A stretch of DNA of 64,000 bases, from assembly GCA_023229545.1 (NCBI GenBank), contig JALNZB010000003.1:62001-126000 (forward strand). Direction: 5' to 3'. Below, one piece after another: positions 25,812 through 34,832 of the stretch. The first letter of the stretch is position 1. Every line of letters begins with the position of its first letter. The DNA is from Sulfuritalea sp. Lineage in GTDB: Bacteria > Pseudomonadota > Gammaproteobacteria > Burkholderiales > Rhodocyclaceae. The notes under the pieces were generated by a model. The model was not told the origin of the DNA and made no database searches. It saw nothing but the letters and a program-made list of their open reading frames with translations. The position numbers and the translations under genes were made by a program.

Positions 25812-26570
25812 ATGAACGACATCGTGATCGACATCGCCAACCTGAGCAAACGCTATTCGCTCTCGCACCAGCATCGCCCCGACTCGCTCAAAGCATGGCT
25901 GCGCGCCATGATGAGGCCGGGGGGCATCAAGCTTGGCGACCAATCCACCGAGGAAGAGTTCTGGGCGCTCAAGGACGTTAACCTGCAAGTCCGGGAGGGC
26001 GAGTGCCTCGCCCTCATCGGCAAGAACGGCTCCGGAAAATCGACGGTACTGAAAGTGCTCGCGCGCGTCATTCCACCGACAAGTGGTCGAGTTCGGGTTC
26101 GCGGGCGAGTGGCATCGTTGCTCGAAGTTGGCACGGGGTTCCATCCCGAACTCACCGGGAGGGAGAATATTTTCTTGAACGGAGCGATGCTGGGATGCCG
26201 GGAAAGAGAAATTCGCAGACGGTTCGACGCCATGGTTGAGTTTTCAGGCGTCGAAAGGTTCCTTGACACACCCGTGAAGCACTACTCAAGCGGCATGTAT
26301 GTGCGCCTTGCGTACGCAGTTGCGGCCCATGTAGACACCGATATTCTGATAATCGATGAAGTACTGGCCGTCGGTGACGCCGAATTCCAGAAGAAATGCC
26401 AGAATCACCTCAGAACGGCGCTTGCAGCGGGAACCTCGGCCATCGTGGTTTCCCACAGCATCCCCACCATCAAGACCCTGTCCAGCCACGTCGCATGGCT
26501 GCGGGAAGGTCGCCTGTACGAAGCAGGACCCATCGACTCTGATATCCTGCAACGCTACGCGGCCTGCTGA
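25812..26570 (+). CDS. wzt: ABC polysaccharide exporter ATPase (Wzt-like, short form)
   Basis: 252 residues. Walker A is GKNGSGKST, the signature is HYSSGMYVRLAYA, and Walker B is DILIIDEVLAVGD. The protein stops soon after the nucleotide-binding domain (DILQRYAAC), so the C-terminal carbohydrate-binding domain of full-length Wzt is absent. It resembles forms in which chain-end recognition is not needed or is provided elsewhere. It starts 13 bases after the permease gene. Confidence 0.92.
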   Translation: MNDIVIDIANLSKRYSLSHQHRPDSLKAWLRAMMRPGGIKLGDQSTEEEFWALKDVNLQVREGECLALIGKNGSGKSTVLKVLARVIPPTSGRVRVRGRVASLLEVGTGFHPELTGRENIFLNGAMLGCREREIRRRFDAMVEFSGVERFLDTPVKHYSSGMYVRLAYAVAAHVDTDILIIDEVLAVGDAEFQKKCQNHLRTALAAGTSAIVVSHSIPTIKTLSSHVAWLREGRLYEAGPIDSDILQRYAAC

Positions 26571-26614
26571 TCCTTCGCCCGACAAAAACTTCGATCCAGG
26601 AAACGCCGCCCACC

Positions 26615-27310
26615 GTGAATCTGTTGCGCAAGATCATCGCCCGCTTCATTGAACTGCTCGCCGAACGTCTGCTCAGGGACTTGGAGCAGTGCCTGCGACC
26701 GTCGTTCCTTGCCCTGCATGCCCGCATCGACGAACTCGACCGAGCGCTGGTACCGCCCTTTCTGGCTACCGTCCTTAAGACCGAGATGCAGAATCTGGGC
26801 AGTCTGCCCATGCCGCTACTGAAAGGCCTGCAGGAACTGACCGTCATCGGCTACTACGCCGATGATCTCAAAGCCATCCTGCCGACCTGCAGGGTATCGC
26901 CCTTTTCCGACTGGCTCGGAGCCGGGGAAGCCATCCGGGTGGAATCGCCGTTCGGCAATCTGCTATTCCTCGACGAGTATTACTTTATGCGAACCATGGA
27001 GCGACTGCTTCCAGCCAGGATACAGATCGCCGATTCGATCATCGTTGCCACTCGCTTCGACTATCTGCCGGAAACACGCTGTCGTTCCATTCTGCATCAG
27101 CTTGGCTTCATGGAAATCGTCCTCGTCACGGTCGATGGTTTGACCGGCGATCTGGCGACCTGGGCGGTCAGCCATGATCGTCCGGTCAGCTGCGATCCCT
27201 TATTCATCGATCAACGACGACCGCTAACCGAACCGGAGAGTCCGATAATCTGGCTGGTAGCGCGCAAAACGGCCTTGCACGGTAGCCCGGAGTGGACAGC
27301 CAATGCTTGA
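26615..27310 (+). CDS. Hypothetical protein of the polysaccharide locus
   Basis: 231 residues, GTG start preceded by CCAGGAAAC. The first 60 residues are strongly helical and rich in Leu, Arg and Glu (RKIIARFIELLAERLLRDLE); the middle part is soluble with FGNLLFLDEYYFM. No known motif is recognised. The gene overlaps the next one by 8 bases and follows the exporter ATPase by 44 bases, so it belongs to the same operon. Given the short Wzt, it or its neighbour might supply a substrate-recognition function; this is speculation. Confidence 0.65.
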   Translation: MNLLRKIIARFIELLAERLLRDLEQCLRPSFLALHARIDELDRALVPPFLATVLKTEMQNLGSLPMPLLKGLQELTVIGYYADDLKAILPTCRVSPFSDWLGAGEAIRVESPFGNLLFLDEYYFMRTMERLLPARIQIADSIIVATRFDYLPETRCRSILHQLGFMEIVLVTVDGLTGDLATWAVSHDRPVSCDPLFIDQRRPLTEPESPIIWLVARKTALHGSPEWTANA

Positions 27311-28199
27311 CCGCCTGAGAAGCAATTACATTTTTTTTCTGGCCGGGTTCGGCAGCGAGTATTCGCTGCAACCCATCGCACATTACCTGGGTGAACACGG
27401 CTTCAGCTTCGTGGTGGCCGATATGCAACAAGCTCCGCTGCCACCACCGCCACGCAAGGCCACCGTATTCATCACCTCGCAACATCCATCCTGCTCGTCG
27501 GCAGTATTCAGAATCCACACCCAGGAAGCACCTCCTTTTTCAAACTACATGAATCCGCTGGAGATCATGCGCCAACTGCGGCCAGCGTGTTCCGTCTTTG
27601 TACCGCACGATCTCGAAGAGCCGATTCGCCCCTACGAGTTTGCCTACATGTCGGCATTCGACATTTATTGCGCGCCTTCGGCGCAAGTCAATCCAGCGCT
27701 GCGACACCTCTGCAAGGTCATTCCGGCTGGTTGGGTAAAGCACCATCATTTCGACGCTCTCACGGAGGAGATCACGGCGCTGGTCAAGTCCAACGGCATA
27801 TTCTTCCTGAACCAGGTGGTCACCCTGATGCGTGCCGGCGGCGCCACCTTTGTTCGTAACAACTACCCAGTTATATTCTCCGCGCATCTGCCGGTCAAAC
27901 TGCCGGCCTGGCCCGGCTGCGACGGCATGGCGGACGAGTTGCGGCAGATGGGTGCCACCGTGCTCGCCCCCGAGACCAATGCGACCAAACTGATCGCCGC
28001 CAGCCCGCGCATCTACATCAACGCATTGGGATCAGTGGTTGCCGAAGCGAAGCACGTCGGCACTCCCGTCATCCTGGCGGGTAAGGCCGGACAGCCCGAC
28101 CAGTTGCTGATCCCCGCCCATCCCGGCCCGACAAGACCAGCCTTCGACTTCGACGGCCTGCTGACTGCCGTTGCCGCCCATATAAAGGAAACCTCATGA
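27303..28199 (+). CDS. Hypothetical GT-B-like protein
   Basis: 298 residues. The N-terminal strand-turn FFLAGFGSEYSLQPIAHYLGEHGF and the C-terminal segment SVVAEAKHVGTPVILAG resemble the two halves of GT-B folds such as UDP-sugar epimerases or CDP-glycerol transferases, but no specific family motif is certain. It overlaps both neighbours (8 bases upstream, ATGA with the downstream nucleotidyltransferase gene). A role in adding or activating a non-sugar substituent is possible. Confidence 0.6.
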   Translation: MLDRLRSNYIFFLAGFGSEYSLQPIAHYLGEHGFSFVVADMQQAPLPPPPRKATVFITSQHPSCSSAVFRIHTQEAPPFSNYMNPLEIMRQLRPACSVFVPHDLEEPIRPYEFAYMSAFDIYCAPSAQVNPALRHLCKVIPAGWVKHHHFDALTEEITALVKSNGIFFLNQVVTLMRAGGATFVRNNYPVIFSAHLPVKLPAWPGCDGMADELRQMGATVLAPETNATKLIAASPRIYINALGSVVAEAKHVGTPVILAGKAGQPDQLLIPAHPGPTRPAFDFDGLLTAVAAHIKETS

Positions 28200-28885
28200 A
28201 CGCCTTGCCAACCGTCGTCATCAGCGCCGCCGGTCGTGGCACCCGAATGGGACAGGCGCGACCCAAATGCCTGACGCCGATCCTTGGAAAGCCGCTTATT
28301 CACTGGCAGTTGGAGGCGATCCAGGCGTTTCCTCACCTGATCGTGGCGGTGGGATTTCACGCCGAAGAAGTCATCGCCGCAGTCCGCGACATCCGTCCTG
28401 AAGCTGAATTCGTCGTCAACCGCGAGTATGAGACCACCGGTACCGCGTCCAGCCTTTCCCTGGCCATGGCACAGGGCGAAAATCCAGTAATTTCGGTCGA
28501 TGGCGACCTGCTGGTTCATCCAGACGATTTGCTAAGTCTTGCCAGCGGTCCCATGCCGAGCATCGGGGTTAGCGACATTCAAAGCCTGGCGCCGGTGCTG
28601 ACAGGCATTCGAAATGAAAACAACGGCGATCTGCTGGCAACCTCTTTCCATCATGACGAAGCAATGGACAGTACCGTCGGCATGCTTGAATGGACCGGAC
28701 TCGTCACCATTGACCCGGGAGCACACCCGGTTACAGGAAAAGGCCACGTCTATCAAATGATCCTGCCCCTGCTACCCTGCCGGGCGGTACATGTCCGTTG
28801 TCGCGAAATCGACTATCCGGCTGAGGTTCCCCTGATGGAAGCCTGGCTCGAAACACTGATCGGAGAAGGAGTCTTCCGTGGATAA
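28196..28885 (+). CDS. NTP transferase family nucleotidyltransferase
   Basis: 229 residues. The nucleotide-binding motif SAAGRGTRMGQARPKCL and the metal-binding SVDGDLLV are clear. The segment EYETTGTASSLSLA resembles small cytidylyltransferases of the LicC type that activate phosphocholine and similar alcohols more than hexose-1-phosphate enzymes. The substrate is not determined. It is coupled to the preceding gene (ATGA) and overlaps the methyltransferase gene by 8 bases. Confidence 0.82.
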   Translation: MNALPTVVISAAGRGTRMGQARPKCLTPILGKPLIHWQLEAIQAFPHLIVAVGFHAEEVIAAVRDIRPEAEFVVNREYETTGTASSLSLAMAQGENPVISVDGDLLVHPDDLLSLASGPMPSIGVSDIQSLAPVLTGIRNENNGDLLATSFHHDEAMDSTVGMLEWTGLVTIDPGAHPVTGKGHVYQMILPLLPCRAVHVRCREIDYPAEVPLMEAWLETLIGEGVFRG

Positions 28886-29498
28886 GAATGTGATCGACCA
28901 ATTCTGGCGCCAGCGCGCTGCCGAAGGCGGTGGCCGCTGGACGGAGCCGGAAATGCTGGACTACGAACTCTCCATCCTGACGCCCCATGTCGGCCCCGGC
29001 TGCCGTATCCTCGACCTCGGCAGCGGCCCGGCAACTCTATCAACACGTTTGCTCGGTCCATCCTCCCGCTTGACCGCCGTCGACAAGTACCAGAGCTTTC
29101 TCGACAGCATCCCGCCGGATTCCAGAATTAACACGGTATGCAGTGACGTGGTCGACTTCGACTATCCGGCAGCCTACGACCTGATCTTGCTCTTTGGCGT
29201 CGTTACGCATCTGGAGCCGACGGAGGAACTTAAAGTGTATGAAAAAGCCGCCAAGGGGCTAGCTGACTCGGGTGTTCTGGCTGTCAAGAACCAGTCATCC
29301 CGCGCCGAGGAAAAACGGGTTGACGGCTATTCGGAAAGCCTGAAGTGCCATTACGTCGGTCGCTATCCCGGCATCTCGGAACAGGCTGCGCGGCTTGGCC
29401 GCTTCTTCGCCAATGTCGAGGTGCGCCCCTATCCCCCCGCATTCGACAAATGGCCGGATACCACGCATGTCTGCTTCCTTTGCTCAAGCAGGAAGTAA
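28878..29498 (+). CDS. Class I SAM-dependent methyltransferase
   Basis: 206 residues. Motif I is ILDLGSGPATLSTRLL near residue 40, followed by an acidic end of strand two (TAVDKYQ) and DLILLFGVVTHLEP at the motif IV position. The sequence FWRQRAAEGGGRWT at the N-terminus is common in methyltransferases of polysaccharide loci. The target may be a sugar hydroxyl or a terminal group. GTG start, overlapping the previous gene. Confidence 0.85.
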   Translation: MDKNVIDQFWRQRAAEGGGRWTEPEMLDYELSILTPHVGPGCRILDLGSGPATLSTRLLGPSSRLTAVDKYQSFLDSIPPDSRINTVCSDVVDFDYPAAYDLILLFGVVTHLEPTEELKVYEKAAKGLADSGVLAVKNQSSRAEEKRVDGYSESLKCHYVGRYPGISEQAARLGRFFANVEVRPYPPAFDKWPDTTHVCFLCSSRK

Positions 29499-29561
29499 TC
29501 CTCCAAAGAGCTTGCAGCGCGGAGTTCCGGGCAAACAAATTGGATTGACGAAGAGGAAATA

Positions 29562-30569
29562 ATGACACGCGCCCTGATTACCGGCCTGACCGGCATGGTC
29601 GGCTCCCATCTGCTCGATTACCTGCTCGAAAATACCGACTGGGAAATATGGGGCATGCTGCGCTGGCGCAGCCCTCTGGATAACATCGAACATCATCTTG
29701 ATCGAATAAATCGGGGTGATCGTGTGAAACTGGTCTACGCGGATCTTCGCGACACCATGTCGATTGATGCTGCGGTAAACACGTCTCGCCCCGACTACGT
29801 TTTTCACCTCGCAGCGCAGAGTTATCCCAAGACCTCGTTCGATTCTCCTCTCGATACACTGGACACCAACATTCAGGGGACCGAGCGCCTCCTGGGTGCC
29901 CTGCGCAAGTACGCACCGGAAGCCAGGATTCACGTCTGCGCTTCTTCGGAAGTATTCGGACGGGTATCCCGCGACAAGCTGCCGATCAACGAGGAATGCG
30001 GATTCCATCCCGCCTCTCCCTATGCCATCTCGAAAGTGGGCACCGACCTGGTGGGACGCTACTATGCCGAAGCCTATGGCATGTGCGTGATGACCACCCG
30101 GATGTTCACCCATACCGGCCCCCGGCGCGGCGATGTCTTTGCCGAATCGACCTTTGCCAAGCAAATCGCCATGATCGAGCACGCCAAGTCGCCCCCGGTG
30201 GTCAAGGTCGGCAACCTCGACTCGCTGCGCACCTGGGCCGACGTGCGCGATGCCGTGCGCGCCTACCACATGTTGGTAACGGTTGACCCGGTACCCGGCG
30301 CCTACTACAACATAGGCGGTCAATTCACCTGCACCATCGGCCAGATGCTCAATACCCTGCTGTCGTATTCAGACCGGACCGACATACGGATCGAGAATGA
30401 TCAGGAGCGGATGCGGCCCATCGATGCCGATCTTCAAGTTCCCGATACCACGAAGTTCGAGCGCCATACCGGCTGGAAGCCCGTAATTCCGTTCGAGACA
30501 ACCATGCGGGATCTGCTTGCGTATTGGCGTACGCGCGTCGGCGCCAACCAGTCCTTTCTTTCACGCTGA
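29562..30569 (+). CDS. GDP-mannose 4,6-dehydratase-like SDR (candidate GDP-heptose dehydratase)
   Basis: 335 residues. TGLTGMVGSHLLDYLL is the NAD(P)-binding motif. The Gmd-typical sequences VFHLAAQSYPKTSF, SSEVFG and SPYAISKVGTDLVGRYY supply the catalytic Ser/Tyr/Lys. Gmd makes GDP-4-keto-6-deoxymannose, but close relatives (DmhA) act on GDP-D-glycero-D-manno-heptose. Because hddA and hddC lie 4-5 kb downstream, the heptose substrate is the more attractive inference. AGAGGAAATA is a good ribosome binding site. Confidence 0.85.
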   Translation: MTRALITGLTGMVGSHLLDYLLENTDWEIWGMLRWRSPLDNIEHHLDRINRGDRVKLVYADLRDTMSIDAAVNTSRPDYVFHLAAQSYPKTSFDSPLDTLDTNIQGTERLLGALRKYAPEARIHVCASSEVFGRVSRDKLPINEECGFHPASPYAISKVGTDLVGRYYAEAYGMCVMTTRMFTHTGPRRGDVFAESTFAKQIAMIEHAKSPPVVKVGNLDSLRTWADVRDAVRAYHMLVTVDPVPGAYYNIGGQFTCTIGQMLNTLLSYSDRTDIRIENDQERMRPIDADLQVPDTTKFERHTGWKPVIPFETTMRDLLAYWRTRVGANQSFLSR

Positions 30570-30587
30570 ATCCTTGTTGCCAAACCC

Positions 30588-31526
30588 ATGAAAGTCGATG
30601 ATCGAATTCTTATTACCGGCGCCAGGGGCCTGGTCGGCTCGGCATTGGCGGACCACTTGCGTCAGGCCGGCCATGTCAATCTGATCGAGTTCGGACGCGA
30701 CACCTGCGACCTGACGGATACTGCGGCCACCATCGCCGCGTTTGAAAGGGAACGTCCGGACTATGTCTTTCACGCTGCGGCACGTGTCTACGGAATCATG
30801 GGCAACCTGAAGAACAAGGCGCTTTCCTTCTTCGACAACGTCATGATCAACACCAACGTCGTCGAGGCTTCACGGCGCGCCGGAGTGAAAAAAATCGCGG
30901 CGATGGGCACCGGCGCCGTCTACCCCTATCCGTCGCCGGGTCTGCCGCTGCGGGAGGACATGATATTTCTCGGCAAACCCCATCCGGCGGAGGATTCCTA
31001 TGCACACGCCAAGCGCGCCATGCTGGCGATGCTGCAAGCGTATGAGGAAAGCTGCGGCATGCAGTGGGTCTACATCGTGTCCTGCAATCTGTTCGGGCCT
31101 CGCGACAAGTTCGATACGGAATTCGGCCATGTTGTCCCGTCGCTGATCAAGAAATTCCACGACGCCAAGCAAAGCGGCGGAAGAGTGCTGGTCTGGGGCG
31201 ACGGCTCGGCCCAGCGCGACTTCCTCTACGTCAAGGATGCAGCACGCGCCGTTCAGCTGGCCATGAACAATTGCACCGGTGCGGTCAATATGGGCAGCAG
31301 CGAGGTGCTGCGCATTCGCGACATCGTAAGCATGATTACCCAGGTCAGCGAAATGCAGGGCCGCGTCGACTGGGACGCGAGCAAACCCAACGGCCAGGAC
31401 TATCGCGCCTATGACCTGTCCAAACTTGCCGCAACCGGATTCAAGCCCGAATATTCCATACTCGGCGGACTTGAGGAAACTTGGGACTGGTATTGCCGGA
31501 ACGCGCAGACCGGGCAATCACGATGA
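30588..31526 (+). CDS. GDP-L-fucose synthase-like SDR (candidate GDP-6-deoxyheptose reductase)
   Basis: 312 residues. LITGARGLVGSALADHL is the Rossmann motif, and SCNLFGPRDKFD and YAHAKRAML match the Fcl family, the latter holding catalytic Tyr and Lys. Fcl proteins epimerise and reduce 4-keto-6-deoxy sugars; DmhB-type relatives only reduce the heptose analogue. Placement 19 bases after the dehydratase gene makes them a pair. The stop overlaps the start of the next glycosyltransferase gene (ATGA). Confidence 0.87.
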   Translation: MKVDDRILITGARGLVGSALADHLRQAGHVNLIEFGRDTCDLTDTAATIAAFERERPDYVFHAAARVYGIMGNLKNKALSFFDNVMINTNVVEASRRAGVKKIAAMGTGAVYPYPSPGLPLREDMIFLGKPHPAEDSYAHAKRAMLAMLQAYEESCGMQWVYIVSCNLFGPRDKFDTEFGHVVPSLIKKFHDAKQSGGRVLVWGDGSAQRDFLYVKDAARAVQLAMNNCTGAVNMGSSEVLRIRDIVSMITQVSEMQGRVDWDASKPNGQDYRAYDLSKLAATGFKPEYSILGGLEETWDWYCRNAQTGQSR

Positions 31527-33589
31527 GCGTCGATGCGCCCCGCCTTCTGCTGATTTCCCAGTGGCCAAAGGTTCGCAACGCCGAATTCGAACTGATCGAG
31601 AAGATCCGCAACACCGGCTTCGAAATCGCTGTGGTCGATTTTCTTGGCCGGGAAGTCGGGACGGGAAGAAACCTCAACACGGCGGATCTTCGCGACCGCT
31701 ATGATTTCGCCTTGTCGTTTCACTACGACACGCCGAAGTTCATCGACATCACCACCTTCCTTTGGGTGGCAAATCCGCTGAGTTACATGCATCTGCGGGA
31801 AGACTACCGACGCTCCATCTTCAACAACCTGAGAGCCTACGACGACTATCTGTACAACGGCGCGCCGCTACTGAAAGAGCACATTGGACAAGTGGTCGGC
31901 GGTGAATGGCGGGATAGCGGGCTGCACTTTTTTGCCTCGACTTCACTCAAGGCCCTGCAATCACCTGAACGGACCGGCGACAATTCGCCCGCCAACGGGA
32001 AGATTTTCTACTGCGGAATCAACTGGGAGCGCGTCGAGGACCGCCAGGGCCGGGCTCATGGCTTGCTGGAACACTTGCAGACGCGGAATGCTGCGGACTT
32101 TTTTGGCCCGGAGAAACTGGAGGGATTCAGCACGTGGAAGGGGTTTCCGTCCTACCGGGGCGAAATCCCCTTCGACGGCATCAGCCTGGCCCAGACCATG
32201 CGCCGCTACGGTGCCGTGCTGGCATTATCGTCGCCGGCGCATCTCAAATCCGGCACGTCGTCGAGTCGCGTGTTCGAGGGCTTTGCCGCCGGAGTACCGG
32301 TTATTTCCGACGCCAATCCGCATGTCCACTCCCTGTTCGGCGATCTGGTCTGCTATTTCTCCGGCAGCACGGATAGCGAGCGAGCCGATTCGATTCTGGC
32401 CGCACGGGACCAACTGTTGAGTTCACCGCATACCACGATCGAGCGGGTACGCCAGGCACAAGCCCTGATCGCGGAGAAATACTGCTTCGAGGCAACGCTT
32501 GCCGCAGCTGCAACCGTCGCCAGACAAGGGCGTAAGAACATTGTTGCGGCGGACTCCTCTGCATCTGCGGTGGCAGCCGGGGCACGTGCCATAGATGTAT
32601 TCCTGTTCCGGCATGATCCTTATCGAGATGGCGGCGCCCACGATGACGCGACCTTCCCCAATCTTGCCAATGTCCTTGGCAGCCTGGAGGAAGTGCGGGG
32701 CATGGCAAGCGTCCGGCTGCTGACGTTTGCGGATGACGGCGGCGAATGGAAATCGCTCCTGCCCGAGAACTTGCGCATGAAATGGGGCGATGCGATCGAA
32801 TGGGTCAATCTCGACGCCGACCAGACCCTCCAGGCCAATTGGTCCAGTCTCTCGTTGGGGGAAAAATTCGCGCGTCTTGCCGCCCATGCGCGGCAAGGAC
32901 TTTCGGCCTATCTCACGGCGGAGGACTTCCCTCATCGCGACTTCTTCAGCAAGCTGCTGACCGACGCTGCCAGCGATCCGAATGGCGCCGAATCAGGGCA
33001 ACTGCACATCGCCGGTTTTTTTGCCGACCGTCTAACCGGCAATGCCCCCCCGACCGCTGCCGCAGTTCGCCACAATGCCGCTTCCCTGCCGCTCTACCAG
33101 TGGTCGAAAGACAGCCCGGTCGAACACCAGCTCGGCCAGTTGGTGCTGACCGGAAAACTGATCGCCAAGCTGGACATGACGCGATTGCGCAAATTCGATG
33201 TCCTGCTGCCGATTGCCATCTACCTCGAGTCGCAGCGAAACTCGGCTGCGATCAAGCGCTGCCGCCATATCCTGTTGCGCGTCGACCGCGGCTACTGCGA
33301 CTCGCATCTCGCCGCACTGGCACGGATTCGGCATAAGGGCTTCTGGGCCACGCACTATGAACTACCCACCAACGTCGACCACGAAATCAATGCGCTCTAT
33401 GACGCGTTCCATGAATCGCCGGCAGCCGTAAGGATCATAGACGCCCTGGCGGGAAGGGACCTGCCTTCCGTGACCCTGCCGCATCCCAATGTTGTCACGG
33501 TGCTGAACGTCCTGTACCGGCTCGCCATCCCCGCCTACATGGTGTTACGACGATGGAAACGGCGCCTGTGGCCCCAGCCGGGCCAGTGA
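31523..33589 (+). CDS. Large two-part glycosyltransferase-like protein
   Basis: 688 residues. The first about 360 are GT-B-like, with SSSRVFEGFAAGVPVISD matching the nucleotide-sugar binding region of GT4-type transferases. After a small-residue linker (SSASAVAAG), a second part of about 320 residues starts FLFRHDPYRDGG and is unrecognised; it may be another transferase or a polymer-length domain. ATGA overlap with the upstream gene indicates coupling. The ATG at 31523 is preferred over an earlier opening that overlaps the fucose synthase-like gene. Confidence 0.75.
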   Translation: MSVDAPRLLLISQWPKVRNAEFELIEKIRNTGFEIAVVDFLGREVGTGRNLNTADLRDRYDFALSFHYDTPKFIDITTFLWVANPLSYMHLREDYRRSIFNNLRAYDDYLYNGAPLLKEHIGQVVGGEWRDSGLHFFASTSLKALQSPERTGDNSPANGKIFYCGINWERVEDRQGRAHGLLEHLQTRNAADFFGPEKLEGFSTWKGFPSYRGEIPFDGISLAQTMRRYGAVLALSSPAHLKSGTSSSRVFEGFAAGVPVISDANPHVHSLFGDLVCYFSGSTDSERADSILAARDQLLSSPHTTIERVRQAQALIAEKYCFEATLAAAATVARQGRKNIVAADSSASAVAAGARAIDVFLFRHDPYRDGGAHDDATFPNLANVLGSLEEVRGMASVRLLTFADDGGEWKSLLPENLRMKWGDAIEWVNLDADQTLQANWSSLSLGEKFARLAAHARQGLSAYLTAEDFPHRDFFSKLLTDAASDPNGAESGQLHIAGFFADRLTGNAPPTAAAVRHNAASLPLYQWSKDSPVEHQLGQLVLTGKLIAKLDMTRLRKFDVLLPIAIYLESQRNSAAIKRCRHILLRVDRGYCDSHLAALARIRHKGFWATHYELPTNVDHEINALYDAFHESPAAVRIIDALAGRDLPSVTLPHPNVVTVLNVLYRLAIPAYMVLRRWKRRLWPQPGQ

Positions 33590-33638
33590 CCGGGGAATTG
33601 CGAGCCAACAGCGGTCCGGGAAATACCGGTCTTTCTCC

Positions 33639-34832
33639 ATGACCACCATCGACAAGCAGCGTCAGGCCACCAGAACGATCCTGCTGGTCTCCTATTACCC
33701 GCCAACCCGGCGCCACGCCGGAGGACTGCGTCTGTTGGACTTGTACTCGCTGATCCGCGAACTGGAGCCGTCGATCCGGATTGATCTCGTCACCTGCACG
33801 GACAGCATGTCCGACGCCATGACCGACGCCGACAAGGCGGTTTTCGATCGGGTGTTCCTGCTGAGCAGGGATCGATTCGATATTCAGGGTCTGCTCGACA
33901 TAGGCGCCTTGTCGAATGCCCATGACCTCGCCGATTTTCAGTACTGGCAATCGGGCCGCCTGATCCGGGACTTCCGTCGCCGGCAGAAGGCGAGGATAAT
34001 TTTTTCGCCGATGGAATCGAATGCCAGGGCATTTCTCACCGGCCTCCGCACACTGGGCAGGAGAGGCGGCCTGCGCACGCTGCTCGAGCACGGGGCGATC
34101 GGCTTGCTGGAACTCTACTATTCGTGGCAGGCCGACGCCGTCCAATGCGTGTCACGCCCGGATGCGGCGACGATGGCAGCCTGTTTGCCCGGAACTCGCG
34201 TCCTTGCCATCGAAACCGGACTTTCCGCCATCGAGTTTCCGCGTCTGGCACGCATCGAACCGGCGTGCCGCGAACCCGGCGAAGCGAAGAAACTCGTGTT
34301 TGTCGCTTACTTCGGTTCGAGCAACAACGTCGATGCGCTGCGCTGGTTCCTCGACAAGGTGCACCCGGAACTCTGTCGCAGGGTTGCGGGCTATCGCTTT
34401 GTCGTTGTCGGCAGGGGCAGCGATACGCTGGGTCTGGAATCCGGCGACCAACTCGAAATTCGCGGCGCAGTCGATTCCATCGAGGAACACCTGCTGCAAG
34501 CCACTGCGGCAATTGCTCCGGCGTTTTCGGGCGCCGGCTTCCGCGGCAAGGTCGTCCAGTATGCCGCAGCAGGCCTGCCTTGCGTTGCATCGCCACTAGC
34601 CGTCGAGGGACTGTCGTTCGTCGACAGGGAGAGCATCCTCGTGGCGCGAGATGCGGAATCCTTTGCCGAGGACTGTTCCGCCCTGCTGACCTCGCGAAAT
34701 CTCAACATCCGGATCGGCGACGCGGCCAGAAGGGTCTGCATGGCCGAGTATCTGTGGGAAAATCGCCGCTCCAGCGTCGCCAGCCTGTATCAATTGGGCG
34801 CGCCACACAAGCAAACAGGTGAAATCTCGTGA
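33639..34832 (+). CDS. GT4-family glycosyltransferase
   Basis: 397 residues. LLVSYYPPTRRHAGGLR is the acceptor-side N-terminal loop of GT-B enzymes; YFGSSNNVDALRWF and SGAGFRGKVVQYAAAGLPCVAS lie in the donor-binding half. It should transfer a nucleotide-activated sugar in the cytoplasm during glycan assembly. The end overlaps hddA by four bases (GTGA). Confidence 0.88.
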   Translation: MTTIDKQRQATRTILLVSYYPPTRRHAGGLRLLDLYSLIRELEPSIRIDLVTCTDSMSDAMTDADKAVFDRVFLLSRDRFDIQGLLDIGALSNAHDLADFQYWQSGRLIRDFRRRQKARIIFSPMESNARAFLTGLRTLGRRGGLRTLLEHGAIGLLELYYSWQADAVQCVSRPDAATMAACLPGTRVLAIETGLSAIEFPRLARIEPACREPGEAKKLVFVAYFGSSNNVDALRWFLDKVHPELCRRVAGYRFVVVGRGSDTLGLESGDQLEIRGAVDSIEEHLLQATAAIAPAFSGAGFRGKVVQYAAAGLPCVASPLAVEGLSFVDRESILVARDAESFAEDCSALLTSRNLNIRIGDAARRVCMAEYLWENRRSSVASLYQLGAPHKQTGEIS

